A stretch of DNA of 25,837 nt, from the NCBI GenBank assembly GCA_033557675.1, contig JAWQRM010000240.1, positions 1-25,837 of the forward strand, given 5' to 3'. Origin of the DNA: Coptodactyla brooksi (taxonomy: Eukaryota > Arthropoda > Insecta > Coleoptera > Scarabaeidae). Under the pieces are notes generated by a model. It was not told the origin of the DNA, searched no databases, and worked only from the letters and a program-made list of their open reading frames with translations. Made by a program: the position numbers and the translations under genes. Each line of letters opens with the position of its first letter. Positions within the stretch are counted from its first letter, which is position 1. This document shows, piece after piece, positions 9,330-19,135 of the stretch.

Positions 9330-10951
9330 TTACAATGTACATTGTTGATATTTTGTGATGAACACGGCATGTTGGTTGCAAATTAGCCTTTTCCAAACAT
9401 CACAACATTTTTTCGTTTTTCTTTGAAAAGATGGTGTTGACCTGCAGATCAAACAGCTGCCCGCTTGTTTTACACGTCCAGAAGCATCTTTTGATGCTTG
9501 TGATGGCGTCGAAGGCTGTGGACCAAGAACAGCTGCTGTTCCACTGAATGCCACTGAAGTATGTGGAACTGGTGCCACTGGGTGTCATAGCATAGCTTGT
9601 ATACCACATTTTGTGGAGAAATGTTTCAAATAAATCTGGTGTCTCGACCGCACTTCAATAATCGGCATAACTAATTGATTTTCAAGTTCCTGAAAGAAAG
9701 TGCGACGACTGTGTGTAGGTTTAGCTGTAGCTGGATTGTTGTCGAATAAATTATGTAGGACGCTACAGCAGCAACATCTATCATATTGAAAACCATTCCA
9801 TATAACCATCGAAGCGTTTTTATCTTTGTGGAATAATGAGTTACCATTTTGTCCACTGACGTTGTCGTTGGTACGCAGGGTTATAATTCGATGTTTCGTT
9901 GGAACATATGAACAAATGCTGACCTTTCCATCTTTACTGAACCCAAAAATTGACGAATTCTCTCATTTGTTTCTGGATTTTTTTCATTTCATGTGGAAGG
10001 TATATCTTATTTTGTTTTAGCGTCCCTATCAATGAATGTTTCTCCCTGATAGCACAAATCCCTGACGACTCGCTGTCCTTGATGTTTTTCAGGACCACCC
10101 GGTCCTTTCCCAGTATAAAGCTGGCCAGTTGTAGAATAGGATGTTTCTCCATCACAAACCCAAAAAAAATTTAGGTCATACTTGATCTGAATTTGAAGGC
10201 TTGGAAGACAGGGTAAATTTGGTCCTACGTTTATAAGGAAAAAGTTGTTCGCCTACAGTTGTATCGGGTGCCACATATTTTGATGACAAATTATCATTCA
10301 TCATCAACGAAATGCAGAGATAGCTGCTGCCTTCTCTGACTGTAATCGCTCACTTCTGGTACATTAATTGTCAAAACGAATCAATCTGTATATTTGACGA
10401 AATCTGTTGTTCGCCATTGTTGCTCTACAAAAGGGGTACGAATTAGATTGCCATAAAGCTTTCAGGTGTTCGCTGTTAGAATGACGCACACCCGTTGTGA
10501 TTAGGATGTCAATGTAGGCGTAGAGTTCGTTACGCTGGGATTTTCTTCATTCGATTTGTAGTGGACTCGCTCTGCCTTTGCGTTTGTTTCTCGCACAATG
10601 ACGTCAACTATCTCTTCCGAAAAACTGCATTTGAAGCTATCACATATTGATAAATTTTTCGCTGACACCACAAGTCATTCTAGGTGGTGTTTTTCTCCAT
10701 AATGAACTATCCTTAGCAGTAAATGATGATTTCATTGTACTAGCACTAGGACCAATATCATGAATTTCCTCTACATTTTCTTCATCAGGATCACTTTCCC
10801 CTAATTCAGTTTCGTTGTCTGCGTTGTTACTATAAACACCTTCAACGTCCGGTAACTTCGACATATCATGTCCACTTGCCTTTGATAGAAACCATTCATC
10901 ATCAAACGCAACATCATCACCAACTTCACTACCATTGCTTACATCACTCAA
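9330..10951 (-). pseudogene. piggyBac-type transposase, nearly full length, degraded
   Basis: Pieces of a piggyBac (DDE_Tnp_1_7) transposase in the right order down the minus strand. 10951-10640: acidic N-terminal region (many D/E, for example ESDPDEENVEEIHDIG). About 10635-10450: SEEIVDVIVRETNAKAERV, then LYAYIDILITTGVRHSNSEH and ALWQSN. About 10415-10370: NNRFRQIYRLIRFDN. About 10265-10215: VGEQLFPYKRRTKF, where the usual VDEQL catalytic Asp is Gly. About 10130-10050: LYTGKGPGGPEKHQGQRVV. The DNFFTS box with the second Asp seems deleted. Then GTLKQNKIYLPHEMKK, FGFSKDGKVSICSYVPTK, and VDKMVTHYSTKIKTLRW with FNMIDVAAVASYIIY (9775-9860). The C-terminal Cys-rich domain at 9330-9500 reads CLIC, then KKCCDVWKRLICNQH; one zinc ligand Cys appears as Trp. 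Many frameshifts; inactive. The N-terminal start is uncertain because the frame is closed upstream. Confidence 0.9.
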
Positions 10952-12489
10952 TAAGCTGCCAAATAAGCTTGTTGTTGGTCATAAGTAAGCCTACAAAGAA
11001 AATAAATAAAAGTTAATATTGTAATCTTACGGCAGTAACAAACAATATCAAACATACCTTTTCTATTGTTTTTACATGATTCTCCCATTTCTAAAAGTCA
11101 CATATTTTGTTCAACTGGACAAACCAAACTTCACACAGCAAAACGAAGATTATCAAAGATCAAAGTCGGATCTTTTATAAATGCAAGACATTTTTACCTC
11201 TTCCACTTCTAATACTTTTTATTGTATAGATCATAAATTTATTTCTCATAACCTATGCTTGAGTAAAGTAAGTTTAGGGAAAACCTAACCTTTCTTTATT
11301 ATCCATATCGTCGTATAGTACACTTTGCTTTGTTTATTATATAAATTGGAAGATCGCTTATGATACCTCTACAATCACCCATCATAAAAGCGCAAATCAA
11401 GCGAATTTCCGATAGAGAGTCATAAACTCATAAACAACCAAAAAAGCGGGAAAACCAAGCAGAACCCTACCTAGACATTCCCGGGAGGTCAGGTTGTTGC
11501 AAAACGACCAATAAAACTACACCGCTAAAAAAACATTTCTGTTTTTTGTTAGATAACAAAATATGTGGGGTGACAAAATATTCACTCATTCCCTCACAAT
11601 ATCGTGCATGCACAATATGTGTAAAAATTAAGCGTGCACATGACGATTAAAAATGTTTTATGACTAGAAATATATTTTACATAACTTGTAGGTTTATAAT
11701 ATCTTAATACTTGGCAATGGATCTAATTAACTAGTCTAACAAAAGTCAAAAGCTTCTGTGATTATATTTTATGGCCCATAATTAGGCCGAAACCGGTTAG
11801 CTGAATAAACTAATTAAAAAAGCCAGTAAAAGTATTATTAACCACAAAAACAACATAAAATATTATAAACCTGGCAATTTGCGGATACCCAATGAATTCT
11901 GTAATTATAACTATGGCTATCAGCAATAGCGATATAATCTTTTATTTAGTTTCATCGCGTTGCAACCGGTCACCAAATCGGTCTGCAAGGGTACGCTATA
12001 TTTTTCATCACCTAGGTAGTCATTATTAATAAATTTAAATTTAGGCCTTTAACATTTGGCTTCGTAATAAAGTCAAATGCATTTAAATAATTATCACCAC
12101 TACACCAAAATTGAAAAATGCATGCTCGATGCACATTTCGCTAATCACAAGAAAGATAATTATCAGGAACGATGAAAAACTAATACATATTTCAGTTTTG
12201 ATGTAGTGGATACAATTGTTTAAACGTTTGTACAATTAAATAAAAATCTAAAAGGTTTTAATCAATCAAATACTACCTTTCAACTATGAAACGTCAGACT
12301 TGAACATTTACTTTATTCACAATTTTTCATTGTTTCGAAAGTTACATGAAAATTTATATTATCTCTTTCCGAACGTTTAAGTTTGACGGACAAACAAAAA
12401 CTTCATTCTTACTAAAATAAGAGGTCATTCTAAAATAAAATAGTGCTAGTAATATTTAAAAATAGAACTAAATGAAAGATTCAAAGATA
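10952..12489. other. Long AT-rich stretch, no gene recognised
   Basis: About 1.5 kb without a coding candidate. It includes the possible small inverted-repeat element at 11690-11872 and probably the 5' flank of the piggyBac relic. No terminal TTAA repeat of that element could be identified. Confidence 0.5.
11690..11872. repeat. Candidate small element bounded by 13-bp inverted repeats
   Basis: aggtttataatat (11690-11702) and its exact reverse complement (11860-11872) bound 183 bp. Inside, 11774-11804 contains atggcccataattaggccga followed by aaccggtt: a GGCC/GGCC stem next to GAAACC. Tails of this shape occur in arthropod retroelements, but no protein-coding part is nearby. The AT-rich arms could be chance. 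Confidence 0.35.
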
Positions 12490-13190
12490 TCTCCTAATTT
12501 CGCCAAACAATATCCCAATTTGTCATAGAAATTTCACCTCACTCTGGAAAGCATTTATGGAGTAATAGTTTGGAGAGCTTGAATAATTTTTATTCTGAGC
12601 TCATTTAAACTATTGGCTCGTTGACGATGTTGGTAAATGATTTCTTTAGTGTACCCCACAAAAAGAAATCATTTGGCGATAAATCTGGCGATCTAGGGGG
12701 TCATATAATGCTGCCACTTCTACTAATAATATGATCAGGGAAAGTATTTCTCAGAAATTTTCGCACCCTCATCGTATTATGAACAGGTTAACCATCATGC
12801 TGAAACCAAACCTCGCCAAAGTTAAGTGGGATGTTTCCGACAGCAAGAATCACTTGGTTCTCACGTCAAAATGTTCCTGACTGTTCGAACACACCAATTT
12901 TTTCGGAGATTTGTCTGATTCTCTAGCCTCTCTTTCAGGCTTCAATTGAGGTTGTTGAGGGTCCCGAATTTTTAAATGACATTGGCGACAACATGTTGCA
13001 CAACCTATCTTTTCGAACACATTGATAGTACACAACATTGTTCGATGCGATGAAATTGGTCGATTTTCGAAAGCAACTGCGAATAAATTTACTTCTTCCG
13101 AAGAATTGCCGCTCAAATACCACTTGATAATTTGAACCCGCAGGGCGGTTGTGAGAACGGACATTCTGAAGTTCTGCGTTCGTCAACGCT
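12490..13190 (-). pseudogene. Tc1/mariner-superfamily transposase with the middle deleted
   Basis: On the minus strand, 13164-12940 encodes an N-terminal DUF4817-like helix-turn-helix region (LRVQIIKWYLSGNSSEEVNL, AVAFENRPISSH, INVFEKIGC). Around 12830 it jumps to the catalytic C-terminal half: FGEVWFQHDG, a stop, PVHN (second Asp kept), RVRKFLRNTFPDHIISRSGS, then PPRSPDLSPNDFFLWG at 12655-12700 (third acid kept) and LKKSFTNIVNEPIV. The first catalytic box (F-DE) and the segment between are absent, so roughly a hundred residues have been lost internally. With that loss and its stops it cannot be active. The family resembles the relics at 718-1530 and 24110-25527. Confidence 0.8.
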
Positions 13191-13404
13191 TTCAGGGAAT
13201 CTGCATACCGTATGGTTCGTGCTACGGTTCTTTCGCTAATTGTCGTGCGATCTTCGGGATCGCCCGAATGACCTAACCAATAGCATGAGAATGCAATACC
13301 CCTATGAGACGACGTGTGATTTCCTCACGCTGTACAGTCATTCACATAAATTAACCAATGATTCTATAGGTATGTATTAATAACTTATCTCCATATTCCA
13401 TATG
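13191..13404. other. Short gap between transposase relic and MITE
   Basis: No recognisable feature. Short minus-strand peptides could be further decayed transposase, but no motif supports it. Confidence 0.35.
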
Positions 13405-13613
13405 TACAAGGTGATTATAATTAAAGTTGCACTTTAAAAAGGCTGTAAAAAAAGAACCACTGGTCAAAATGAACTGATATTTCACCTGAGTATACGTGAA
13501 GCAATTGGAATTTGTTTTGCTAAAGAAAAAACCTGTTGTGGAGCTCTTTGTTCAAAGCCTATCCACCACGATAAGGTGGTGTAGCGGATAGGAAAAAAAT
13601 CGGTCACCTTGTA
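13405..13613. mobile_element. TA-flanked MITE, about 205 bp
   Basis: TACAAGGTGA at 13405-13414 is matched by the inverse TCACCTTGTA at 13604-13613, that is TA target duplications plus an 8-bp terminal repeat CAAGGTGA. The interior has no coding capacity. Near the right end, 13558-13592 folds as CCTATCC and ACCAC, a gataa loop, GGTGGT and GGATAGG, with a short bulge. TA flanks and this end sequence fit a Tc1/mariner-type non-autonomous element. Confidence 0.6.
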
Positions 13614-14527
13614 AGTTGCGCCTCTATTAATTGTAATTTGATATATTTCATCGCCTCTTTAATATGACTTTAATATGAAATTTTAATATTCAATCCCAGA
13701 ATGAAACATCTAAATCGTTATCCATTTGCTGGTTGCGAAACTTAAGACAATACACCGGAATCGTCTTTTGTACATCCAGTTTCAGTTTCGTATTTCAGTT
13801 ATACGGTTACAGCCACTCTGTCTATACAAATTTCTCTCGCTGGAACGCACAATTGTCGAACAGGCCTAGGCGGTATCGCCTCCGTATTGTTCTCCAGTTT
13901 CCTCCTGCGGCAACGAACGAAGTGAACTCCTAGGAAATATAACTTCTAAACAATGATTTCTGATTGAATTCGCTTGCGAACGGAAGCTCCGTCGCTGCCA
14001 GAATGACAGCCGCGCGGTAGTCAGCCCCTATCAGCTCGAGTATCAGCTTTTCACGGTAGGACGCCTGTCAGCGTCAAAAGCTGCACAGTTGCGACGATAT
14101 CGCATTTGTGCAGGACGCCGAACACGCCCCGACGATTTTGCTCTCTCTATTTGCTGGAAATAATAACGTCAGGGCCGTTGAAGCTTTTGTGTCGATGATG
14201 GAAAAAAACGCTGGCCGTTTTCAGTGCGAAATTGTGGACGAACGTGTCAAACGCTAATCGAACTGTACAGATGTGCTGCAGCATCGCGTTGAAACTGCAG
14301 GATAGACCGGTTTGGTTGGTAGAAATTGCGTTCTACATACGCAATTTGCCATCTACAACGTTTACTGTAAATTTACGAGGATGCTATCTCCGTGGTTTAT
14401 TCAAGCATAAACTGATACGACCTATTGTTTTTATGTGTTAGATTCGACACGTAGGAATATCGTGCTTAATATCGTCCATTGTGAATTATCAAGAGGATAC
14501 TCTGTGATCCATAGTAGATCCCCTAAT
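13614..14527. other. Stretch without a recognised gene; 13970-14200 is GC-richer
   Basis: Frames at 13733-13933 and 14232-14441 (+) show no known motif. The block 13970-14200 is clearly richer in GC than its surroundings and has fairly open frames, but none reaches 100 codons or matches a family I recognise. It could be a relic of a host exon or of an unnamed element. Confidence 0.4.
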
Positions 14528-14700
14528 ATACGAGGTTTGATAATAAATAGGCGAAATTTTTGAATTCGCGGGCTGTGTAGGTCCAATTGTCACAAGTTTT
14601 TTATTTTAGATTGGTACACTTATCCCTAATGTATGCTAGCGTTGGTAGCCACATCGGATGCTTACTTTATTGGTGGCTGTCGAAAAGGTTTCTTTGTAGA
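14528..14700 (+). repeat. Probable 5' terminal repeat and leader of a decayed mariner
   Basis: tatacgaggtttgataataa at 14528-14547 resembles mariner ends of the TACGAGGTNTGTTCAAAAA type and is preceded by TA. The next 150 bp has no coding potential on either strand, and no transposase follows, so only the end and leader would be left. Similar in layout to the TIR at 25761. Confidence 0.45.
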
Positions 14701-15520
14701 AAATTGTAATGAAGTATTTAATAAAATATAACCATACCAGAAATTCTAGAATAGCGGAGGATATATCACATTAAAAATAGTTACTGGCAATAATCTGTAC
14801 CCTGCACCTTCAAATAATGTAACCGTGGATGGGGAATATATTTGGTTCTTTCTACTGAGATGGGCCTTTAAGTCCTTTATATTAAGTTTTCTATCGTTAC
14901 TTGTTCATTTTGAGCAAGCTTCTTCACTAATTTCTTTTTCTGTGCACCTGTTTTCTATATTCAAGTAAATTAAGTTTTTTTTAGTGAAGTGATCTTCTTT
15001 TCATAGTGCCTACTTTCAAATTAAAATTCAATATCAAATCAAGAATTACGAAACTTTTAACAAAGAACACCCGAAATGATTAATAAATAATCAAATCCAA
15101 ATGAAGATAACCTCCCAAAACTCTACAAATGTTCAAATACAATACAATTACAGCGTTCAAAAGACTCGTGGGTATAAAGTTATATCTTCGCTGGACGAAA
15201 TACCCTGCTAGGCTAGAAATCAGTGGTATCCCGTCAATACTGTACGAAATCGGGACATACTAACGTCAAAATTAGATAGATTTTGAATTTATCTATTAAG
15301 TCGTGAAAATAAATAATAATTACTTTTGTATAAAATTATTAAAGTTTTCTTGCAACGAGTGCAGTTCGTGATACCATAAATTAAACTTGTGTAGTGGGGT
15401 TAAGATGGTGTTCGGTTCGTCATTAATCTGTACAATGATGATGTCATGGTTTTTCCTATAGTACCTGGATTGTGTCGCCATTTATTGAGGTGCTCCGCTT
15501 AATTGGTGCTCCGCGTAACT
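14701..15520. other. AT-rich stretch, no gene recognised
   Basis: No coding region. Just before the hairpin at 15521 the sequence ggtgctccgc occurs twice (15489-15498 and 15505-15514). Confidence 0.45.
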
Positions 15521-15555
15521 TTTACAAGTTAACGTGTTGCACGTTAACTTGTAAA
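15521..15555. repeat. Perfect 16-bp inverted repeat with 3-nt loop
   Basis: TTTACAAGTTAACGTG (15521-15536), loop TTG, then the exact reverse complement (15540-15555). No mismatch in 16 pairs. It contains GTTAAC in each arm. Function unknown; not followed by a T-run typical of a bacterial terminator, and the context is eukaryotic. Confidence 0.9.
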
Positions 15556-15670
15556 TTCCACTGGATGTGAATTTATTTATTGTTTTCGTTTTTGGTTTCA
15601 GCCTATTTTTAATATTGTAAAATACTTATACTATCCAAGAAAAATGCCTTCCATTTTCACCGAAAAAAAA

Positions 15671-15694
15671 CGAAATTTTCCGAACAACCCAATA
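15671..15694 (-). repeat. mariner-like terminal repeat with TA
   Basis: On the minus strand, TA is followed by TTGGGTTGTTCGGAAAATTT and CG, which resembles mariner 5' ends of the TTGGGTTG type. The element would extend to lower coordinates, but no transposase or partner repeat is visible there. Confidence 0.5.
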
Positions 15695-15788
15695 TTTCAT
15701 GTGTGAAAGTTTCTTTGGTCCGCTCATGCGCTGCTTCGTCCTTTTATGTCCTCTACAGGGTTCATTTCAATGTACCAATCCACAATAG

Positions 15789-16425
15789 TTAGGTAATCCC
15801 ACCTGGATGATCCCACCACATACAGAGCATGAGTTTAGAAACGTGGATATTCGGCTTTGCAGTTAATGTTGATGCATGGTCAGGCCCACCCCATGATTTT
15901 TTACGCTTGGGAATATCGTAGTGTATCCGCTTTTCATTGCCAGTGACAATGCGATGCAAAACAACCTTGTCTTCTGTACTGTTGGAGCAGCGCTTCACAA
16001 ATGAAAAACGATTTTCCACACCTTTCGGTTTCAATTCGTGTGGCACCCAATTTCCTTGCTTTTGAAGCATTCCCGTGGCTTCGATACATAATGAAATGGC
16101 TTGTTGAGTCACTCCCAGTGTTTCTACAAGTTCTCCTTGCATTTGACACGAGTCTTGATCCAACGATGCCTCCAATTCTGTGTCTTCAAACGTTTCAGGC
16201 CTTCTTTCAACGTTCCTTATCTTCTGTGTCAGAATCGCCACTTTTGAACCATCTAATCCAGTATTCGCAAGTTGAAATCGATGAAGCATTGTTTCCGGAA
16301 GGCGCACACAGCAATCGATGACGTTTAGCGATTTTTATATTCAAATAGAAACAGACAAGTGGCCGCAAATTACGTTTCGTTGGCACAAAAGTCAAAAAAC
16401 TGTTGTTTACACCCCAAACACTGCA
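15789..16425 (-). pseudogene. mariner transposase A, N-terminal half, first catalytic Asp lost
   Basis: On the minus strand, a leader near 16425-16330 is followed by the N-terminal piece STCEYWIRWFKSGDSDTEDK, a frameshift near 16207, FEDTELEASLDQDSCQMQGE, LVETLGVTQQAIS (the second HTH), GMLQKQGNWVPHELKPKGVE and, after a short out-of-frame piece, LHRIVTGNEKRIHYDIPKRK with KSWGGPDHASTLTAKPNIH and LMLCMWWDHPGG. These are the usual mariner blocks up to the WWD motif, where the protein stops; the second and third Asp boxes are missing. The first catalytic residue, normally VTGDE, is VTGNE, codon 15936-15938. Inactive by truncation, frameshifts and this substitution. It lies head-to-tail next to mariner B. 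Confidence 0.88.
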
Positions 16426-16454
16426 AAATTGATCAATAAAACACAAAATATTTA

Positions 16455-17966
16455 TTATTCATCCAAATTTATTGTATCGGTTTCAAAGTAGGCCCCTTCA
16501 TCAAAACATTTTTTAAATGCATTTTCCGGAATCGACTTCGAATTCTCTTTTACGTCTTCTATTGATTTAAAACGGGTGCCTCGAAGTGGTAATTTGAGTT
16601 TTGGAAAGAAAAGAAAGTCGGCCGGAGTCATATAAAGTGAATACGGTGGTTGTTCGCTGGTATTTGATGAGTTTTTGGCCAGAAATTCCTTCATAATTGT
16701 GATGGTGCGTAATCGTAGTGCAAAATCCATGAGTTTCCTTACCACAAATTTGGCCTTTTTCGACGAATTTGCTCTCTCAGACGCTGCATAATGCTCAGGT
16801 AATATACTTTATTTAACATCTGACCTTCTGGCAAGAATTCCGAATGCACAACACCGCGATAATCAAAGAAAACAGTCAACATTACTTTGACGTGCTTTTT
16901 TCTGTTTCGGCTTAGTTGGAGGGCGCCATTTGGAAGCTTGTTGACTGGTTTGCATGTTCCTAAACCCTCCTAAACCCATGTCTCATCACCAGTTACAATG
17001 CGTTTTGTGAATGTGGAGTCGGAATTGATTTGTTCTAGCATGTCTTCAGGGACCTTTACGCGATTGAGTTTTTCAAGAAAATTCAGGTCTTTCGGAACTA
17101 GTCGAGCGGCAACGCGTTTCATGCCCAAACAATCGATTAAAATGGTACGAATTGATTCGTGAGGCACAGAAAGTTGAGCTGTAATGTTGTGGGGCCCGGA
17201 CCGGATCGCCATGTAAGGGCCGCGCAGGATCGTGTGGTACTATGGTGGTATTACCTTTCTATCAGCCGGGGAGGTGGTGGAGGGTCCATTAAAACATTGT
17301 TGAATAGCTAACGTGTATATTTAAACGTGATGTGAGTCTCTCGTTACAGTTCTCGATTACACTAGCTTCTAAAAACTACGGCTATTACTACTGCATTGGT
17401 CAGCATGTCCGTGACCGTCAATGACTAACCATATTGCTGTACTGTCTGTACTACTGTATTGCGCAATGAATAGTGGGTATTTATGTACTGCGTTGGTCAG
17501 GGTCACGTTACCCTGGCCATGTGAAGAATGTGTAATGGCATCATAACAATTTGCTAATTGTTCTACTAAATCAATTACAATTCATTTCATTAATTACAAA
17601 CATGAAATTACAATAGTCCTTATATTAAACAAGAATGACCTGATTCCTTTACACAGCGGTTATCTCTCTCAAACTTAAATGACGATTTTCAGTCACCATA
17701 TTCTGTACTTTAGCGATGTTAACTTCAGTTCAAGACGTTAGTGGCCGACCAGAGCGAGGCAGATCTTCCACCACATCTCGGCCACTTTTGAATGCACTGT
17801 ACCACATATGTACGTATTTTTGACAAAGTCGATTCACCGTAAGCCTTTAACATTTGTAACATTTTCACAGATTCGGCACATGAAATTACATTTGCAATGC
17901 AAAATTTCAGACAAATTCTTTGTTCGATATTTTTATCCATTGCAAAAAACGCAAAACACACTTGAG
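16455..17966 (-). pseudogene. mariner transposase B, nearly full length but interrupted
   Basis: N-terminal part at 17961-17660 on the minus strand: MDKNIEQRICLKFCIANVIS, then KMLQ, AYGESTLSK, and in another frame GRDVVEDLPRSGRPLTS and HLSLREITAV. The protein then breaks for about 470 bp and resumes at 17185 with ITAQLSVPHESIRTILIDCL, MKRVAARLVPKDLNFLEKLN and FTKRIVTGDETWV (first Asp intact, about 16980). A TAG and a small gtttaggagg duplication follow, then QTSQQASKWRPPTKPKQKK, KVMLTVFFDYRGVVHSEFLP, NKVYYLSIMQRLREQIRRKR, WILHYDYAPSQ (second Asp kept), EFLAKNSSN, EQPPYSLYMTPADFLFFPKL (third Asp kept) and the terminal AYFETDTINLDE at 16455. Three catalytic acids survive, but frameshifts, stops and the insertion inactivate it. 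Confidence 0.92.
17186..17654. mobile_element. About 470-bp insertion inside mariner B, possibly a solo LTR
   Basis: The mariner B reading is broken here and resumes on both sides with overlapping residues (REITA before, ITAQLS after). The flanks agctgtaat (17177-17185) and agcggttat (17655-17663) match at 7 of 9 positions, like a diverged target duplication. The insert starts near TGTTGTGG and ends near TTTACA, has no coding capacity, contains an AT-rich TATA-like stretch (tatatttaaa, 17315-17324) and an internal near-repeat (tactgcattggtcag and tactgcgttggtcag). TG..CA ends would fit a solo LTR, but a 9-bp duplication is longer than usual for one, so a DNA element remains possible. Confidence 0.5.
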
Positions 17967-18090
17967 AGAACTGATAAAATCGAGCACTGTAAACTAACTA
18001 AATGACAGATCGCATTCAAACTCCGCGTCAGTATATAGGACAGTTGTGCGACAAAAAAATGTTTGACAATCCCTTTTTAAATTATCAATT

Positions 18091-18120
18091 CCCGGTACTT
18101 TTTTGTCAGAATGTACACTA
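18091..18120 (-). repeat. 5' terminal repeat of mariner B
   Basis: Reading the minus strand inward: TACATTCTGACAAAAAAGTA then CCGGG, about 140 bp upstream of the mariner B start, as expected for a mariner 5' TIR and leader. The 3' partner was not found; the 3' side runs straight into mariner A. Confidence 0.65.
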
Positions 18121-18849
18121 AAAAGTAACGCCTAATGATGACGCTTTAACACGAATGTGGTTACAGTATGGCTCGATGCGATTTAATACTAATAACGCCC
18201 TCTCCAATAAATCCTTTAAAACTTACTTTTACTCCCATTATAAGGGTGTATTAGCAACGTAAATGGTACTCCATCTAAATCAGACGAGAGTATTTGCATT
18301 AGTGACGTCGATTATTTCATTATTTTAAGTTAGTTCACTATTAATTACCATTATTCACTATACATTAGTTTCATCATCCATATAAGATATTCCATTCTAC
18401 TGTTTGTGTAATTGATGTAATCATTCGTGTAGTATATATTATACATGTTTTTTCAAATATGTACCGAAACATGTACTCTTTGAAACAGGGTGGCATGGAA
18501 AGAACCATTTTTTTAGGTAAATGCTTTTGACGTAAATGCTTTGAGAATATTCATCCACTTGCTTTCCATGCTCTTTTCACAGCTCCTTTACCATTATGTT
18601 CCATCGGAAATAGATCGACGGATTAGGATGTAGAATGTGCTGGTTTTAGCTACTTTAGTAACTTAATTCTTGGGCGTCAGCTTTCAAGCAGCAGTTTAAA
18701 ACAGTTTATTATCTATGTACATACAGAAATTAAATTGCCCACACCAGCGATATCCGTTTTATTCTAGACATCAGATTCTCTAATTTCACAGCTGTGCTTA
18801 GTAGCTACAATTTTTTCCTCTGTTTTATAAAGTTAATAAGTTTTTCTTT
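18121..18849. other. AT-rich stretch, no gene recognised
   Basis: No coding candidate. gtaaatgctttt is tandemly repeated at 18519-18545, and gcatggaaag (near 18493) with ctttccatgc (near 18562) forms a 10-bp inverted repeat around it. Confidence 0.45.
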
Positions 18850-19135
18850 TCGTCTCTTAACTTTCATCTTACATTTTTTTGCATGAACAGTCTTTATTTT
18901 CGGATCGAATCTTATCTTTCTTACTACTTATTGCACTTTTCGTTCATTAATAATTTCGGACGGCCTTTTCAAGGGCGACTTCCAACTGAGCCAGTTGTTG
19001 TACATGTTTTTAGAGACGTAGAGGACCGTGGAATGTCGTCTGTTAATGAGGTTTCCTATATCGTGTAACGACTTTTTGTCCTTACGTAATTGTACGATCA
19101 TCTCACGCATTTCGTGTGTAAGGTCCCTTATCGCT
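18850..19135 (-). pseudogene. Tc1-like transposase, N-terminal DNA-binding domain only
   Basis: Read on the minus strand: IRDLTHEMREMIVQLRKDKK, SLHDIGNLINRRHSTVLYVS, then KRPSEIINERKVQ, a stop, VVRKIRFDPKIK. This is the paired-type HTH of Tc1-like transposases (R..II.L...KS...IA..+...STV..V), followed by the Arg/Pro-rich GRP-like linker and the start of the second HTH (R.IVR.I...P). No DDE core follows. The fragment lies alone and is clearly dead. Confidence 0.72.

Noticed and set aside
10640..10951. Acidic 103-codon frame as a host gene
   Set aside because: Position, strand and its adjacency to the following piggyBac blocks make it the N-terminal region of that relic.
14232..14441. 69-codon plus-strand frame in the GC-rich region
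   Set aside because: No motif and no continuation on either side.
15521..15555. Rho-independent terminator
   Set aside because: No T-run follows the stem and the context is eukaryotic.
16001..16321. 106-codon plus-strand frame
   Set aside because: It lies antisense to the mariner A motifs on the minus strand and has no motif of its own.
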